From positions 20,922,202 through 20,986,201 of the forward strand of contig JAKZAP010000018.1 in assembly GCA_023053575.1 (NCBI GenBank): a stretch of DNA of 64,000 nt, written 5' to 3'. The stretch's first letter is position 1. Every line of letters starts with the position of its first letter. Of the stretch, positions 1 to 11,256 are shown in pieces. The notes beneath the pieces were generated by a model. It was not told the DNA's origin and ran no database searches. It worked only from the letters and a program-made list of their open reading frames with translations. A program made the position numbers and the translations under genes. Source of the stretch: Branchinecta lynchi (lineage: Eukaryota > Arthropoda > Branchiopoda > Anostraca > Branchinectidae).

Positions 1-602
1 TCCGTCGAACAAAAATGGCCTGATCGATAAGGCATTTATCAAGTCTTATATTAATTGTAATAATTATTCGCACTAAAAGCCTGAGGCAAACTGCGAAGGC
101 CATAGCAGAATGTTTACTCCAATAGTCTGTACGATTATATACAGAATATCACAAACTCTTTAGCTTGTCGCCGGTGCAGAAGCATCTTTCTTAAGAGACT
201 CGAGCATTAAAGCTAAAGGGAATCTGGTAGTGCCAAACAAGTTGACATAAGTTTTAATTCTCTAGGTAAAACCTTAGTTGTGGATCTATCCCTTTGATGA
301 ATTTCCTATTTTTTTTACATCATTTTTCATTCTTTCTCACGGTTTCGTCTCATTCTCCACAAAACCGGTTCAGCCGGAAATTTGGTTTAATCAAAGTTCC
401 CTGATCAAGATGAGTGGATTGCCGATAAGGGGTGAGAAATGTTTTTCTCAAAGAAAGCTAGATCGATCAGAATCCGGAAACTGAGTATGAAACCAAAAAC
501 TTTTGAAAAATGGGTTGTACTGTCGTCTAGAGTGAAAGGAGTCACGCTGATTTAAACTTTAGCTCCATGTTTCCACGAAAACCAGAAATATGTAAAAGAA
601 AA
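1..602. other. unassigned AT-rich sequence
   Basis: No exon, RNA gene or repeat copy was recognised here. The short open frames begin at non-ATG codons and show no protein-family signature. Confidence 0.5.
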
Positions 603-2071
603 ACAAGAGCTAGAAGCTCATATGGCACTTGCGAGGCTGGGTCAGAGGACGAAAGCAGGAATTTTCCAATTCGTGGATTTGTACCATTGAGATACCAATG
701 ATCATGGGCCCTAGGAAATCGCAAGAATGTAAAATCATTTTATTTTTGCACTTGACTTCAATCATGCGAACTTTTACGGCGCTAGAAACTGATCTCTAAT
801 CTAAACCACTGAAGCAAAAATGATGAAAGGGTCACCGAGATCATGAAAATTTGTATTCTGCTCAAAATTATAGTTTGTACTTTAAGGAGTTCACATGTAA
901 TAAGGTAAAAATGATCATGAGCACTTAGAGATCATGAATGTATATATCGTTTGCTCAAAAGTATTTTTGTTTACTTTTCGGTTAAGATGTGCACTTTAAG
1001 GGTGCTAGAAACTTAATTTTTAAGCAAAACCCTTGTGGGACAAAGATTATGGGCCCTCGGAGATCATGCAAAGTATAGTTTTGTCAAAAAGCTTTTTCAC
1101 TTTGCAGTTAGGATGCGCACTTAAAGGGAGCTAGAAATTAATTTCGAAGCAAAACCCTTGAGGCAAAAATGATCAATGGATTTTTAGTTTAAAAGTTTGT
1201 TCGTACTTTGCGGTTAAGATGAGTACTTTAAGGGATGGTCAGATCTGGAAAGAGACAATCTCTAAGCCAATCTTGTCAAGCATCTAATTTTCAAGCCAAG
1301 TTTCATCATCCTAGCATCATCCTTTCATTCATCCCCTCCACCCCCTCCCCACATTCATCGGATCCGGTCAGGACTTGAGACACGAGATCTTTCCAAATAT
1401 CAAGTTTCATTAAGATCCTATTGCCCGTTCCAAAGTTATTCATACCCCAAGATTCAGAATTTCCCCTCCTTCCACTCCCCCTACGATGGTAGGATTGGGG
1501 CACTGGCTATTTGTAAGTCATCTTGACAAGTCTCTAATATTCAAGCCAAGTTTCATAGTCCTAGCGCATCTGGAAGTACTTGAACTCGCTATCACCGGAA
1601 TTCCGGCCCCCTCTAACTCTCCCCACCCGGTCCGATTCTGTCACTGATATATCTAGGGCTTGTGCTTGTTCTTCCCATCAAGGTTCATCCAAATCGCTCC
1701 ACCACAAGGGTGTCACAAGATTTCTGGTCTCCCCTCCCAACATTTTTTGTTTTATCAGATCCGGTCCAGATTTGGAATGGTACATCCGAGACACGAGGTC
1801 TTTCCAAATATCAGGTTTCATTACGGTCCGACCACCCGTTCCAAAGTTATATATGCCTCAAGATTCCCGACCCCCCCCCCTCTCCACTCCCCCCAAGATG
1901 GTCAGATCGGGGTAGTGACTATCTCCAAGTTAGTTTGGTCGGGTCCCTGATATGCCTGTCGTATTTCATCGTCCTATAGCACTTCTGGAAGTACCCTAAC
2001 TCGTGAACAGTGGACAGACTGACCGAAAAGTGATCGGTATATGGCACTTGAGCGAAGCTTCAAGTGCCATA
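603..2071 (+). mobile_element. HINE/pearl-like non-autonomous Helentron element, copy A1
   Basis: This is one of several copies of the same element in the window. The left end reads ACAAGAGCT..AGCTCATATGGCACTTGC. The right end is a hairpin in which ATGGCACTTGAGC pairs with GCTTCAAGTGCCAT (2041-2070). The two ends are therefore inverted copies of TATGGCACTTG. Inside are direct tandem repeats (about 780-1250), then GC-rich modules with long C runs, then a GACY-type tetranucleotide stretch just before the terminal hairpin. Short terminal inverted repeats, a 3' palindrome, a tandem core and a tetranucleotide tract are the published hallmarks of pearl elements of bivalves and of Helentron-associated (HINE) elements. 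No transposase is encoded. Assignment to Helentrons is inference from architecture. Confidence 0.7.
780..1250 (+). repeat. ~120-bp tandem repeats inside element A1
   Basis: About four diverged units, each containing a phrase like GCAAAACCCTTGAGGC, a purine-rich AAAAATGAT, and a later AGGGAGCTAGAAA. The same family appears inverted at 39200-39540 in copy A5 and again near 16660-16790 in copy A3, so it belongs to the element core. Confidence 0.65.
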
Positions 2072-2769
2072 CAAATCTTATTCTCGCAATACTAGGTGGA
2101 TTTACTCTTGTTTTGTTGTTCAATTTCAATTTATTCTCAAAAAACGATGCAACGGTCACACCGATTTTGTGGTTATCGTCCATTAAGACTGAAAGAAGCC
2201 ATGCTAATCTTTTCCGATCGTTTTTGTACCGGATTGTCCAAACTGGATTACGGAAAGACCGCTACGAGTATTAGCAGACAAGACAGCTGCATTCTGCACA
2301 TTCTCGTCGTGTGCGCAGTCAGTTTCCTTCACGTTCGCAGCAATTTATTGTTAGCAATTATTGACTGTATCACCTTCCAGTTTAGAATCCCACCGAAACC
2401 ATCGGTCTTGTTCTCCTCGTCATCTATAATTGTGCTACAGTGACAGAGGTTCGGAGTTTCTGTATATTGCTCCGAAAGCCCCCTGAAATGAACATCCTTC
2501 CTAAGTCTCCAGTTTCTATTTTGGGAACGAGAGATTTTCCAGAAAAGCTTTTTCATGAGCGGTACTTCCGAGGAAACGGAGAGTTTCTGGCTAATTCCAG
2601 CGTGCATAATCCCAGACATGGAACTACAAATCTTGACTATAGTGAACCATGATATTCAGACAAGAGGGAAAGAGATGACCGAGGGAAGGGGGAGGGGGGG
2701 GGGGTGCAATCTGATTTCCACGGGACCGTGGCTGTTAAGTCACTCGGGACAAATAACAACAGACTGTTG
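2072..2769. other. unassigned; ends in a G-run
   Basis: No gene recognised. Contains a long G run near 2690-2705. The sequence after it resembles the flank of the palindromic duplication at 7266-7925. Confidence 0.4.
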
Positions 2770-3326
2770 CAGTGTTGGGAAATACTTAAGTAAAAGTAAT
2801 TAAGTAATTACTTAAATAAAAAATCCTAGTAAAATCCTACTTAAGTAGAAAACTTCGGAAGTACTTAATACTCGTACTTAAGTAAAAAGTGAAAGTACTT
2901 GGGGGTACTTAAGTACTTTCATAACGGTTAAAAATTCGATTAGGAAACGGTTCAGTACCATGTTTATCATCTTTGTCAAAACTAAATGGACATTAGGGAT
3001 CCAGTGATTCTTTCTGTGAGTACAAAGTGGTTGTTTGAAGAAAAGCTAACTAGCATTTCTTCACTAGTTGTAGCCTATACAGCAACATCCTAGTTCATTT
3101 TAAGTGTTATAACTGGGAAGTGCCATTCCGTGTTTTTCCGTTCAGTAAACTTTTGGTAGTCCCCGCCCACTAATAGAAAGTGGCTTGCTAGGACAACCCT
3201 GACTGTTTGGGAATGTGTCATCATTTGCATGCCGCTTGTAGAGGAAATAAAACTTGGTTAAATTTTTGTTCCAAATAAATGGAACTCTCTCATTTCTAAA
3301 GAGAACATTTCTAAACAGGTCCAAAG

Positions 3327-3530
3327 CAGTGTTGTGCCAAGTACTTTTAATTTTTACTTAAGTACAAGTACCAAGTACTCCAGGAAATTGTTACTTAAGT
3401 ATTAAGTACTTTTCATAAAATCTACTTAAGTATTAAGTACTTTTCAAAAAGTACTTCAGTACTTAAGTACTCAAGTATTTAGGTAGTACTTCAGTATTTA
3501 AGTACTCAAATATTTAGGTAGGCTTATTGT
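3327..3530 (+). mobile_element. second Tol2-like hAT terminus, nested
   Basis: Starts CAGTGTTGTGCCAAGTACTT and carries many ACTTAAGTAC / AAGTATTAAGTAC subterminal repeats. It is related to, but distinct from, the outer element at 2770-5032. No matching opposite end was found, so it looks like a solo terminus from a nested insertion. Confidence 0.55.
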
Positions 3531-3619
3531 GGTGGGTTCGTAAAACATCACTGATCAAAATATTACCGACCGAACAACAAATAGTTCCATGTGAGGGGAT
3601 ACATCGAATCAACTTTATG

Positions 3620-4560
3620 GATCCCGAAACGAAGTGATCTATGTGATTTCGTATAAAGTGTGTCTGCCCGTCTGTCTGTCAGTTAGAACTCTCGAAGGAG
3701 TTGGGTAGGTTATATTTTCAAACTTGGCGTGCGTGTCCTTTGCCTCAAAAGTACAGGTCGTTCGTAGATGGCAACGTAGCACTGTATTTAGGGATGTGGA
3801 AGGGGTTTCAAGCTAAGATTTGATTCACAGGTGAGAGACTTGCTGGATCCACGCCTTAAAGTTGTTTTAACCCCAGACAATTAGCTCGCACGAAATTAGA
3901 CGAACAAATCGGTGATATAAGCATGCTTATAGTCTCTTAATGAAGTATGTAGAGTTCTTGAATCAAGAAACCGGGGCAAGCCTACACGCTGAACCGATCT
4001 ATTTGATGTGTTGTGCTTTGGTTCGATACTGTGAGCAATGTTTTGTCACAAACGGAAAGAGTTTCAAACTAAGGATAAGAAGACATAGGAAATCCATCCT
4101 TTAACGTCGATTTCCCATAAAATTGATAATTCGGCCGGAATCCGGCGAAAAAATGAGATCTTTTGTTCTAGTAATGTTTGTGTCCCATTGTTTGCGTCGG
4201 TATAGGGGTAAGAAAACGACTGATCCATCTGTCAGCTTGTAAACCGAAAAATTGGGAAAGAGCAACATCCTGTTATCAAACTTATTAGATAGTGTATTTC
4301 GACATAAATCGCGTGCCTATGTTTGAATCAATCAATCGAGACAGAAAACGATTGCCTAAGGGATCTGGTTAGTGGGGGTTAAGTGGGGATAAATAAAATT
4401 TACGCGATCTGGCGACGACCGAAAGTCTATATTACCCTATTTTCTGGATGTGATCTCATCTCTCTGTGCTCTCACCGAAACCTTTCATCTTGTTCTTGAT
4501 GGGAAATTTATGTTATGCTCCTTGAAAACTATTTTCTAGAAAATTTTTAAATCAGAAAAA
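3620..4560 (+). repeat. interspersed repeat family B
   Basis: Shares with other copies (about 6540-6960, 26430-26930, 39530-40600, 61360-62190) a start near GGATCCC, a GTCTGTCTGTC-type tract, an AACTCTCGAAGG box, and then a 'gtacag..ttcgtagatgg' phrase. It looks like a second HINE-like family. Its borders are not clear. Confidence 0.5.
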
Positions 4561-5116
4561 AGGCTGAGATTATTGGTTGTCCTTTTGACCAGACGTATTC
4601 TGTCTCGAGGTGAAGGGAGTTCCATTTACTAGAACGTTATATATTATACATAGAACATTATCAGAACAAAATTCTCCAACAGTCAGGATTGTCCCAAGAT
4701 TCCATTAGTGAGTGGCGACTTCCCACAAATTTAAGGAACGAACATTTTCAGCTAGAAAGGCTGCATAGGTAGCTATTTTTCAAAAAAACCCTTCGAGCTC
4801 ACACAAAGAATCACTAGAGTCCTGATGTCCATTCAGTTTCAGCGAAGATCATAAACGTGAAAATGAACCTCGTGGTAATCAAATTTTTCACGTTATGAAA
4901 GTACTTGAGTACTTAAGTACCCTCAAGTACTTTGTATTTTTTTTTTTACTTAAGTACGAGTACTAAGTACTTCCGAAATGTTTTACTAAAGTAATTACTT
5001 AAGTAGTTTTACTTAAGTATTTCCCAACACTGGTCTAAAGGACAGCCAGAAAGTTCAGCCTTTTCCCTTGATTTACAACATTTTCCAAAGCAAAATGGTC
5101 CACCATATCTTTCCCA

Positions 5117-5285
5117 TTAAAGTTTAATTGAAAAGCCAACTTATGTTTGTGTCATTTAACTGAATACAGTGAATTATTTGGATTCTGCTAAGGGATTTTT
5201 TTTTATTTTCCACTATCTGCTCTAGTTGTGACGTTCAGAATATCTACGGCCGTCTCCACAGCGTAAATTCTACTATGACGCGGCA
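5117..5285 (-). mobile_element. MITE C, truncated copy
   Basis: Begins TTAAAGTTTAATTGAAAAGC, the terminal inverted repeat seen in four full copies of this MITE, and runs through the characteristic 'attatttggattctgctaag' region. It breaks off where HINE copy A2 begins, so its other end is missing. Confidence 0.65.
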
Positions 5286-6167
5286 AATGCTTGTCCTTCC
5301 CAGCAAGATCCCACCATTCTAACCGTTTCTCGAGAATTCTGGCCCCCCCCCCCCAATTCCCCCATAGTTACCGAATCCGATCCAGACTTTAAACGGGACA
5401 TCAGGGATATGTCCTTGATTCACTCATCAAGTTTCATTCCAATCCGATCGCCCGTTTGAAAGTTACACACTACCCCATTTTTCAAAAAAAAAACTGTTTT
5501 CAAGAAAAATCTCGGCGCGATTTTCTAGATCCCCCGCTCTCCACCACCCCCCTAGATGGTCGGATCGAGAAGCTGATTGTTTCCAAATTAGTTTGGTCGG
5601 GTCCCTGATATGCCTCCCAAGTTTTGTCGCGAAAATCCCCAAAACTGACATTCACCGCAATTCCGGCAATCTACCCTCCACCCCCCCCCCCCCAAGGGTC
5701 CGGATCCAATCCAACTGTGTAAACGATTTATCTGGGGCAGTTGCTTGTTCTTCCCCGCAAGTTTCACTCCGATCCCTTAATTCTAACCGTTTCTCGAGAT
5801 TTCCAGTCTCCCCCCCCCCAACTCCCCCATAGCTACTGAATCCGGACCGGAATTCAAACGGGACATCAGAGATATGTCCTTTATCTAGTTATCAAGTTTC
5901 ATCCCAATCCGATCACCCGTTCGAAAGTTACGCACTACTCAATTCTCAGATTCCTCCGCCCTCCACTCGCCCGCAGATGGTCGGATCGGGAAACTGATTA
6001 TTTCCAGGTTAGTTTGGCCGGGTCCCCGATACGCCTGCCAAGTTTCATCGTCCTGGCACATCTGGAAGTACCCCAACTCGAACAAGTGGGACAACAAATC
6101 CGGACCGACCGACAGACGGAATTGCGATCGGTATATGACACTTGAGCCAGAGGCTGCAAGTGCCATA
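5286..6167 (+). mobile_element. HINE/pearl-like element, 5'-truncated copy A2
   Basis: Contains two rounds of the GC-rich module (phrases TTCCCAGCAAG, TTTCTCGAGA, GATGGTCGGATCGGGAA, TGCCAAGTTTCATCGTCCT), a GACCGACCGACAGACGG tract, and the terminal hairpin CACTTGAGCC..GGCTGCAAGTG ending near 6167. The 5' terminal repeat is absent and the left side abuts a truncated MITE C. Confidence 0.7.
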
Positions 6168-6539
6168 CAAACAGGCACGCTCTTTACCTTGAAATACAAC
6201 TATCCAATAAGTTTTATCACAGGATCTTGTTCTTTCCAAATTTTCGGCTTGTATCAGATTCGGCCATCACCATTTACTCAGTACGAAAAGTTTCCTACCG
6301 GGTACACTAGAAGTTGATAGACGGATCAGTCGTCCTTTCCCTACAAAGACGCAAAAACTGGACAAACGCATTATTAAAGTTGACGAAAGTTCCCATTTTC
6401 GCCTGATTTGGTCGAATCCGGCTGAACTATCAATTTGATGGTAAAATGAAGCTAGAGGATTGACGTCGTATGTCTTCATATTCCTAGTTTGAAACTCGTG
6501 ACATTCGGTAAAGGCCTAACACGAGGCTTATGGAATTTC

Positions 6540-6960
6540 CGTTTTTGACCGGACTTTAGTCTGTAGTATCGAGCAAGCGTAAAACAGATTGATTCAGTAT
6601 TTTTGCTTACACAGCTATCTTACTTCCTTAATTCTTTATACCAAGAACGAATAAGCACCATTGGTCTTTTCCTGGTCCGTCCGAACTAGTTGCCGGGGGC
6701 CAAAACAAATTTGTGACGTGGAATCAGCATGACTCTCACTCGTGAATCAAATCTTAGCTTGTAACCCCTTCCGAACCACAAGTATAGGGCTACAGTCCCA
6801 TCTACAAACGACATATACTTTGACGCCAAGGACCTTCACACCAAGTTTGACCAAGATAGCCTACTTCAACCCTTCGTGAGATCTCATGCTAACAGACAAA
6901 CAGGTGGGCAGACAGACTTTACAGAGTTATATGTAAGTGCGTTATGGATCCCAAAAACTG
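6540..6960 (-). repeat. interspersed repeat family B, reverse copy
   Basis: Reads as the reverse of 3640-3840: the ACAGACAAACAGG.. tract, 'caaagtatatgtcgttt', and a terminal GGATCCCAAAAAC near 6945. No coding capacity recognised. Confidence 0.5.
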
Positions 6961-7039
6961 GATTTTATAAATCCCCTTACCTGAGAACTAATTGTTGTTT
7001 TGTCGGTGAGTTTTCATCAGACATTTCTTCCAAACCTAC

Positions 7040-7260
7040 CAGAGTAAGTCTACCAAATACTTGATTACTAAGTAGTCTACTGAAGTACTATTTTAAAAGT
7101 ACTTACTACGAGTTCTGTTATTACTATTACTTCTGTTATTACTTCAGTAGATTTCTGAAAAGTCCTTAATACTTATACTGAAGTAAAAATTTCTAATGAA
7201 TACTTGGTACTTGTCTTGTACTTACATTAAAATTAGAAGTAGAAGTAAAATTAGAAGCCC
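7040..7260. repeat. hAT-like subterminal repeat cluster
   Basis: Dense AAGTACTT / GTAGAAGTAA repeats like the subterminal blocks of the Tol2-like elements at 2770 and 3327, but more diverged and without a clean CAGTG terminus. Confidence 0.4.
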
Positions 7261-7265
7261 TTGTT

Positions 7266-7925
7266 GACGACTTTACCGTCATACTGAACCATGCTTTTCA
7301 GAAAAGTGGGAAAGATATGAACGGGGGCAGGGGGCTTTCTAGGGGACCGTAACTTTCAGATCACTCGCAACGCAACACAAAATAGCGGGACCTTTTTTAG
7401 GGCTTTTCCGTCGGTTCTGCGTCCCAGTAAAAATAGCAGGGGCGACATTTAAATGTCGCCCAACTTTTAAAAAAGTACCATGGGTCACGGGGGGGGGGGG
7501 GGGCAAATGCCCCCCCCCCTTCAGCTTGAACCTGAAAAAGCGAAGAAGCTTGACGTCAATCGCGCAGTGGATAGTTTCGCGAATTTGAAGAAGCGTCGTT
7601 TTCATACTGAACCATGCTATTCAGAAAAGTGGAAAGATATGAACGGGGGCAGGGGGCTTTCCAGGGGACCGTAACTTTCAGATCACTCGCAACGCAACAC
7701 AAAATAGCGGGCCCTTTTTTAGGGCTTTTCCGTCGGTTCTGCGTCTCAGTAAAAATACAAGACAGCAGGGGCGACATTTAAATGTCGCCCAACTTTTAAA
7801 AAAGTACCATGGGTTACGAGGGGGGGGGGGGCAACTGCCCCCCCCCCCCCATCTTGAACCTGAAAAAGCGAAGAAGCTTGACGCGCAGTGGACAGTTTCG
7901 CGAATTTGAAGAAGCGTCGTTTCGC
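7266..7925. repeat. ~325-bp tandem duplication with perfect 22-bp palindromes
   Basis: Two adjacent direct copies (about 7266-7590 and 7598-7915) share 'catactgaaccatgct', AACGGGGGCAGGGGGCTTTC, 'gggcttttccgtcggttctg' and a G-run/C-run pair. Each contains a perfect 22-bp palindrome made of GGGCGACATTT and its reverse complement (7440-7461 and 7769-7790), followed by a G(n)..C(n) inverted pair. The copies differ by small indels, so the duplication is old enough to have diverged slightly. Confidence 0.8.
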
Positions 7926-8664
7926 CTTGGTCGATTAGTAAAATATCTCTTTGTTTCTTTGTTTTTATTACCTTTTTTTCTTGAAATAAAACTGCTCATT
8001 TTCACTTGACTTAGGAAAATCAGCTCCAACTTTGCCCCCCCCCCCCCAGGATTTTGACGAACTTACGCCCCTGCAAGACAGACTTTTGTACCAACACTTC
8101 TGCTTCAAAGCAAAACTTGAAATGAGGTTACGGAAGTCGACTGGAGCTTTTGATTTTCAGTGCAAAAAATAAACTTATTTGCTTTCGCCAGCCAAAACAT
8201 CTCACCGTCAACGAAGAGACAAATGCATATACAACTTTTTTGCAAAAGCACGAAGACAACGGTAATACATAGATAGACACGGTAGAAGTTTACTTTACAA
8301 ATCGACGTTCGTGGTTACACAACCAAATTTGCGAGTATTGCCAACACGAACATTTACAATTATACAATACACTTTACGCAACATTTACACATATGTCAAT
8401 ATGTGTTTAAAAATCAATCATGCTTCGACGAGAAGTTTTCCGAATTCTGGAATGGAGCTACTATATTTGTGCAAAAATCCTGGTTCCGTAAAAAGTTTTA
8501 CAAATTCTACGGAGTAAACCTTTTTGCATACCTGACGTATTTGTGGGGTATAGGATAGGTTCACGCTGCTGCGTTATAAGTGACATGATTTTTTCTAAGA
8601 TTTTCCGATGTAGACAGAATCGCATGGACACTGCAACGCTGACGCAATAGGAAACTGAGTTTGT
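7926..8664. other. unassigned
   Basis: No gene recognised. Around 8310-8335 a short phrase (ACAACCAAATTTGCGAG) recurs inverted at about 42706-42730, next to the other copy of repeat Q. Confidence 0.4.
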
Positions 8665-9025
8665 CGCTTAAAGGACCCTTTTACTCTTACGTAAAACATT
8701 TGAATACTTTAAACTAGGCTGTGCTTTCAACAAACAATCCACGGTTTTGGCTGTTTTAACCCTTTTCCGAGACCCGTTGAGTTATAGCGAAAACACGCAA
8801 ATAATTTACATAACCGGAATTTCTGATGGAAAAACCCCTCGCAGACGATCGTCGACAGTGTGATACACATCGAAGGTAGCAAAACATGGCAAGCGAGAAA
8901 ATCAGCGAAGTTTTGTAAGAGGGGATAGCTGTGCCGTACGAAATTGCGGTGTATGGGTTTAGAAATATATGGAATTATCATGGAAGTAGATTGCGTTAGT
9001 ATTATGGGTAAGACAGGACCATCAA
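8665..9025 (+). repeat. dispersed repeat Q, copy 1
   Basis: Aligns over about 360 bp with 42280-42665. Shared phrases include 'tttacataaccgg', 'tctgatggaaaaac', GTGATAC.CATCGAAGGTAG and 'gtcagtattat.ggtaagac'. The apparent identity is high but was not computed. No ORF spans it. Confidence 0.65.
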
Positions 9026-9343
9026 GGTAGAAGACAAAGAAACCCTCGGGAGATGGCTCAAAACTACTCTGAAGACCATTGGGACTACTAAGGAACTAGT
9101 AAAATTTCAAACGTAGTACAGTCGAAACAGGTTAAATGAAGGTTTACTCAGGAGACGTTTCTGTTCAACCAGGTTACAATGTTTTCTTTCCGAAAACAGT
9201 AGAGCCAACTTTTAGTCTTTGAAAGTAAAAAAATCCCCCCCCCCCCCCCAAAAAAAAAAAAATCGAATGCGGTTTGTCGGACCAGTTTAAATTTTTCAAG
9301 TTTAAAATTTTAGCGCTGCTTGTCACGCGATGTGTGTCGTAAG

Positions 9344-9959
9344 CAGTGTTTCCACTTCTCATGATTTCACGTGAGATCTCATGTTTTTATTCCATTCTCA
9401 TTCTTTTTTTTTTCCAGTCTCATGATCTCATGATAAACTCATGATTTTCAGGATTTCTCCTTTTTTTCTATCCAATACTAAAATTAATGTAAAATGTATT
9501 CTGAATAGATATTTAGTTCTAGATTTTTCGTAAAACTTGTCTTATAGCTTTCATTCGTGTTGGATGCTTTAGTATTTCATTAGGTGACAGGGGTCGTTTG
9601 GAATCCCAAAATGGAGCTTTCATACATAGATAATTTTGAAGATTTTTGTATGCGGCGCCGTCAGTAGTGGTTTTCATTTGGTAGAAGGGCTAAATATAGA
9701 AGTAAAAGTGCGCGTCATTTATGTTGTGCCGGGGGTTATTACGCCTAGTCACATGAAAAGCTACAATTTGTGTGGAAGCAGGCTCAGGTTTGCGTAGCTA
9801 AAATCCGAATGCCGTTTCGAAAATCTCATGGTTTTCTCGTCTATCTTCACCAGAATATCTAATGATTTTTCTCATGATTTTCTAGCATAAATTTAATGTG
9901 CATCTCATTTTTGTTGGACTCCTACTCATGATTTTGAAAATTTGAGAGTGGAAACACTG
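9344..9959. mobile_element. 616-bp hAT-type MITE with perfect 8-bp target duplication
   Basis: The left end CAGTGTTTCCACTTCTCA and the right end TGAGAGTGGAAACACTG (written on the + strand) are inverted repeats. The element is flanked on both sides by the same octamer GTCGTAAG (9336-9343 and 9960-9967). An 8-bp duplication with CAG..CTG ends defines hAT transposition. The interior is rich in 'tctcatgatttt' repeats and has no transposase ORF, so it is non-autonomous. The intact duplication suggests a fairly recent insertion. Confidence 0.88.
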
Positions 9960-10295
9960 GTCGTAAGTGACAAAATGCACAGTTTTGTGCTAAATCGCAG
10001 CAGTTTAAACCAAGGGCTAGGCAGAAGTTCAGTCCAACTTTCGAGTGCGCTAGCCAATCAGATTATTTTGCGAATTATTCTGATTGGCTGGTGCCGAAAC
10101 AAGACCGATAGACAACATCACAACCACACCTTGCTGTTTCGGAAACCGAAGGTGAATCAAGTAATCTTTTTCCTATCTCACTTGATTCGGCACCAGCTAC
10201 TCAGAAAATTCAGCAAAATAATCTGACCGGCTAGTTATTTGTCTAAAATTCGGTCTCATCCAGATTGAGGCTCAGCTGGTACCATCAGGTAGGCA

Positions 10296-10642
10296 CAGAG
10301 CAAAATAACACTAAGGAGTAGCGCCAATACCTATGCTTTGCAAACGGGCCATACTCATAGCGTCGCTCACTACGCTTGCGGCATTTAAAGGGAGACAAAC
10401 TTGCGGGTTAAAAAATTTCTAGTAAACAAAGGTGCGTCCTGCGCACACCAAGGAAACAATGGAGGCTGGATAATTTTTTGCAATATTTAGAATTCGAAGT
10501 AATCGGAGCCAGCGTTGGTGAACAACTGAATAAGTTTCAGTAAGGACGTTCTCTATAGCTAGTGGTGCTAGTATCGCTGCTATTCGAGTGTGTGTCAATT
10601 TTGTCAAGTCTTGGCGCTACTCTCTGGTGTTATTTTGCTCTG
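10296..10642. mobile_element. 347-bp hAT-type MITE, family D copy 1
   Basis: The ends CAGAGCAAAATAACACTAAG and CTGGTGTTATTTTGCTCTG are inverted; the inverted repeat runs about 30 bp and includes 'ggagtagcgccaa'. The flanks are GGTAGGCA and GGTAGACC, matching at 6 of 8 positions, consistent with an aged 8-bp target duplication. No ORF of note. A longer relative with an insertion lies at 43578-44237. Confidence 0.82.
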
Positions 10643-11156
10643 GGTAGACCAGTGATCAACGGGAATAGTAAGCCTATCGGGCGGTAGAATAATTTTCAGA
10701 ACTGTCTGGACCGAATTTTTGCTAAAAACCTGTCCCGAAAGGCCCTCAAGTACCCTGAAGACGGGAGCGAAGAGAATCCCACATTCCCGTTACAAATCAA
10801 AGGAGCCAAACGGCTGGTTTAACGCCCCCGGTTAACGTTAAAGTTAACATGGTTAACGTCCCCGTCCACTGCACTCCTGTTCTGGGACCATAGAATCAGT
10901 TTGCGGTCAATTTCCTTTTTTTCTTTCAGGGCACCCTTGCCCCTCGGAAAAGATTAATGATTGCTATTTTGCTTCGCCGACAGAAGATCAATAGCAGAGT
11001 AATTTGCGACCTTATCGGACAGAAGCGAGCCGGTAAGGCAGTCAGTATTCTCGCAGTTACGGGGTCAAATGTGGTCGTAACGGGACATGAACATCGACAC
11101 GGAAGTCAACATGCATAGAAAGTGGCTTAAGTCCTATTCTAGGGTGCCGAGTCCTT
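10643..11156. other. unassigned sequence up to the scaffold gap
   Basis: No gene or repeat copy recognised. A GTTAAC cluster lies at about 10830-10860. Confidence 0.4.
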
Positions 11157-11256
11157 NNNNNNNNNNNNNNNNNNNNNNNNNNNNNNNNNNNNNNNNNNNN
11201 NNNNNNNNNNNNNNNNNNNNNNNNNNNNNNNNNNNNNNNNNNNNNNNNNNNNNNNN
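11157..11256. other. scaffold gap of 100 N
   Basis: Exactly 100 N, the conventional size for a gap of unknown length. Open frames spanning it are artefacts. The true distance across it is unknown and it could hide sequence such as the missing terminal ECT2 exon. Confidence 0.99.

Larger units (their letters stand above)
2770..5032. mobile_element. Tol2-like hAT element with ~150-bp inverted ends
   Basis: The left end (2770-2925) starts CAGTGTTGGGAAATACTTAA and is packed with ACTTAAGTA repeats. The right end (about 4890-5032) is its near-identical reverse complement, finishing CCCAACACTG. CAG..CTG termini with subterminal ACTTAAGTA repeats are typical of Tol2-type hAT transposons. No transposase ORF survives; the interior is filled by other repeats. 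The flanking octamers (gactgttg / gtctaaag) match at only 4 of 8 positions, so no target duplication can be claimed. The element is either non-autonomous or heavily invaded. Confidence 0.75.

Noticed and set aside
1580..1979. three overlapping ~100-codon frames
   Set aside because: They lie in the GC-rich module of a HINE-like element. Pro-rich reading comes from the C runs.
2762..5040. 8-bp target duplication around the Tol2-like element
   Set aside because: The flanking octamers agree at only 4 of 8 positions, not better than weak chance similarity.
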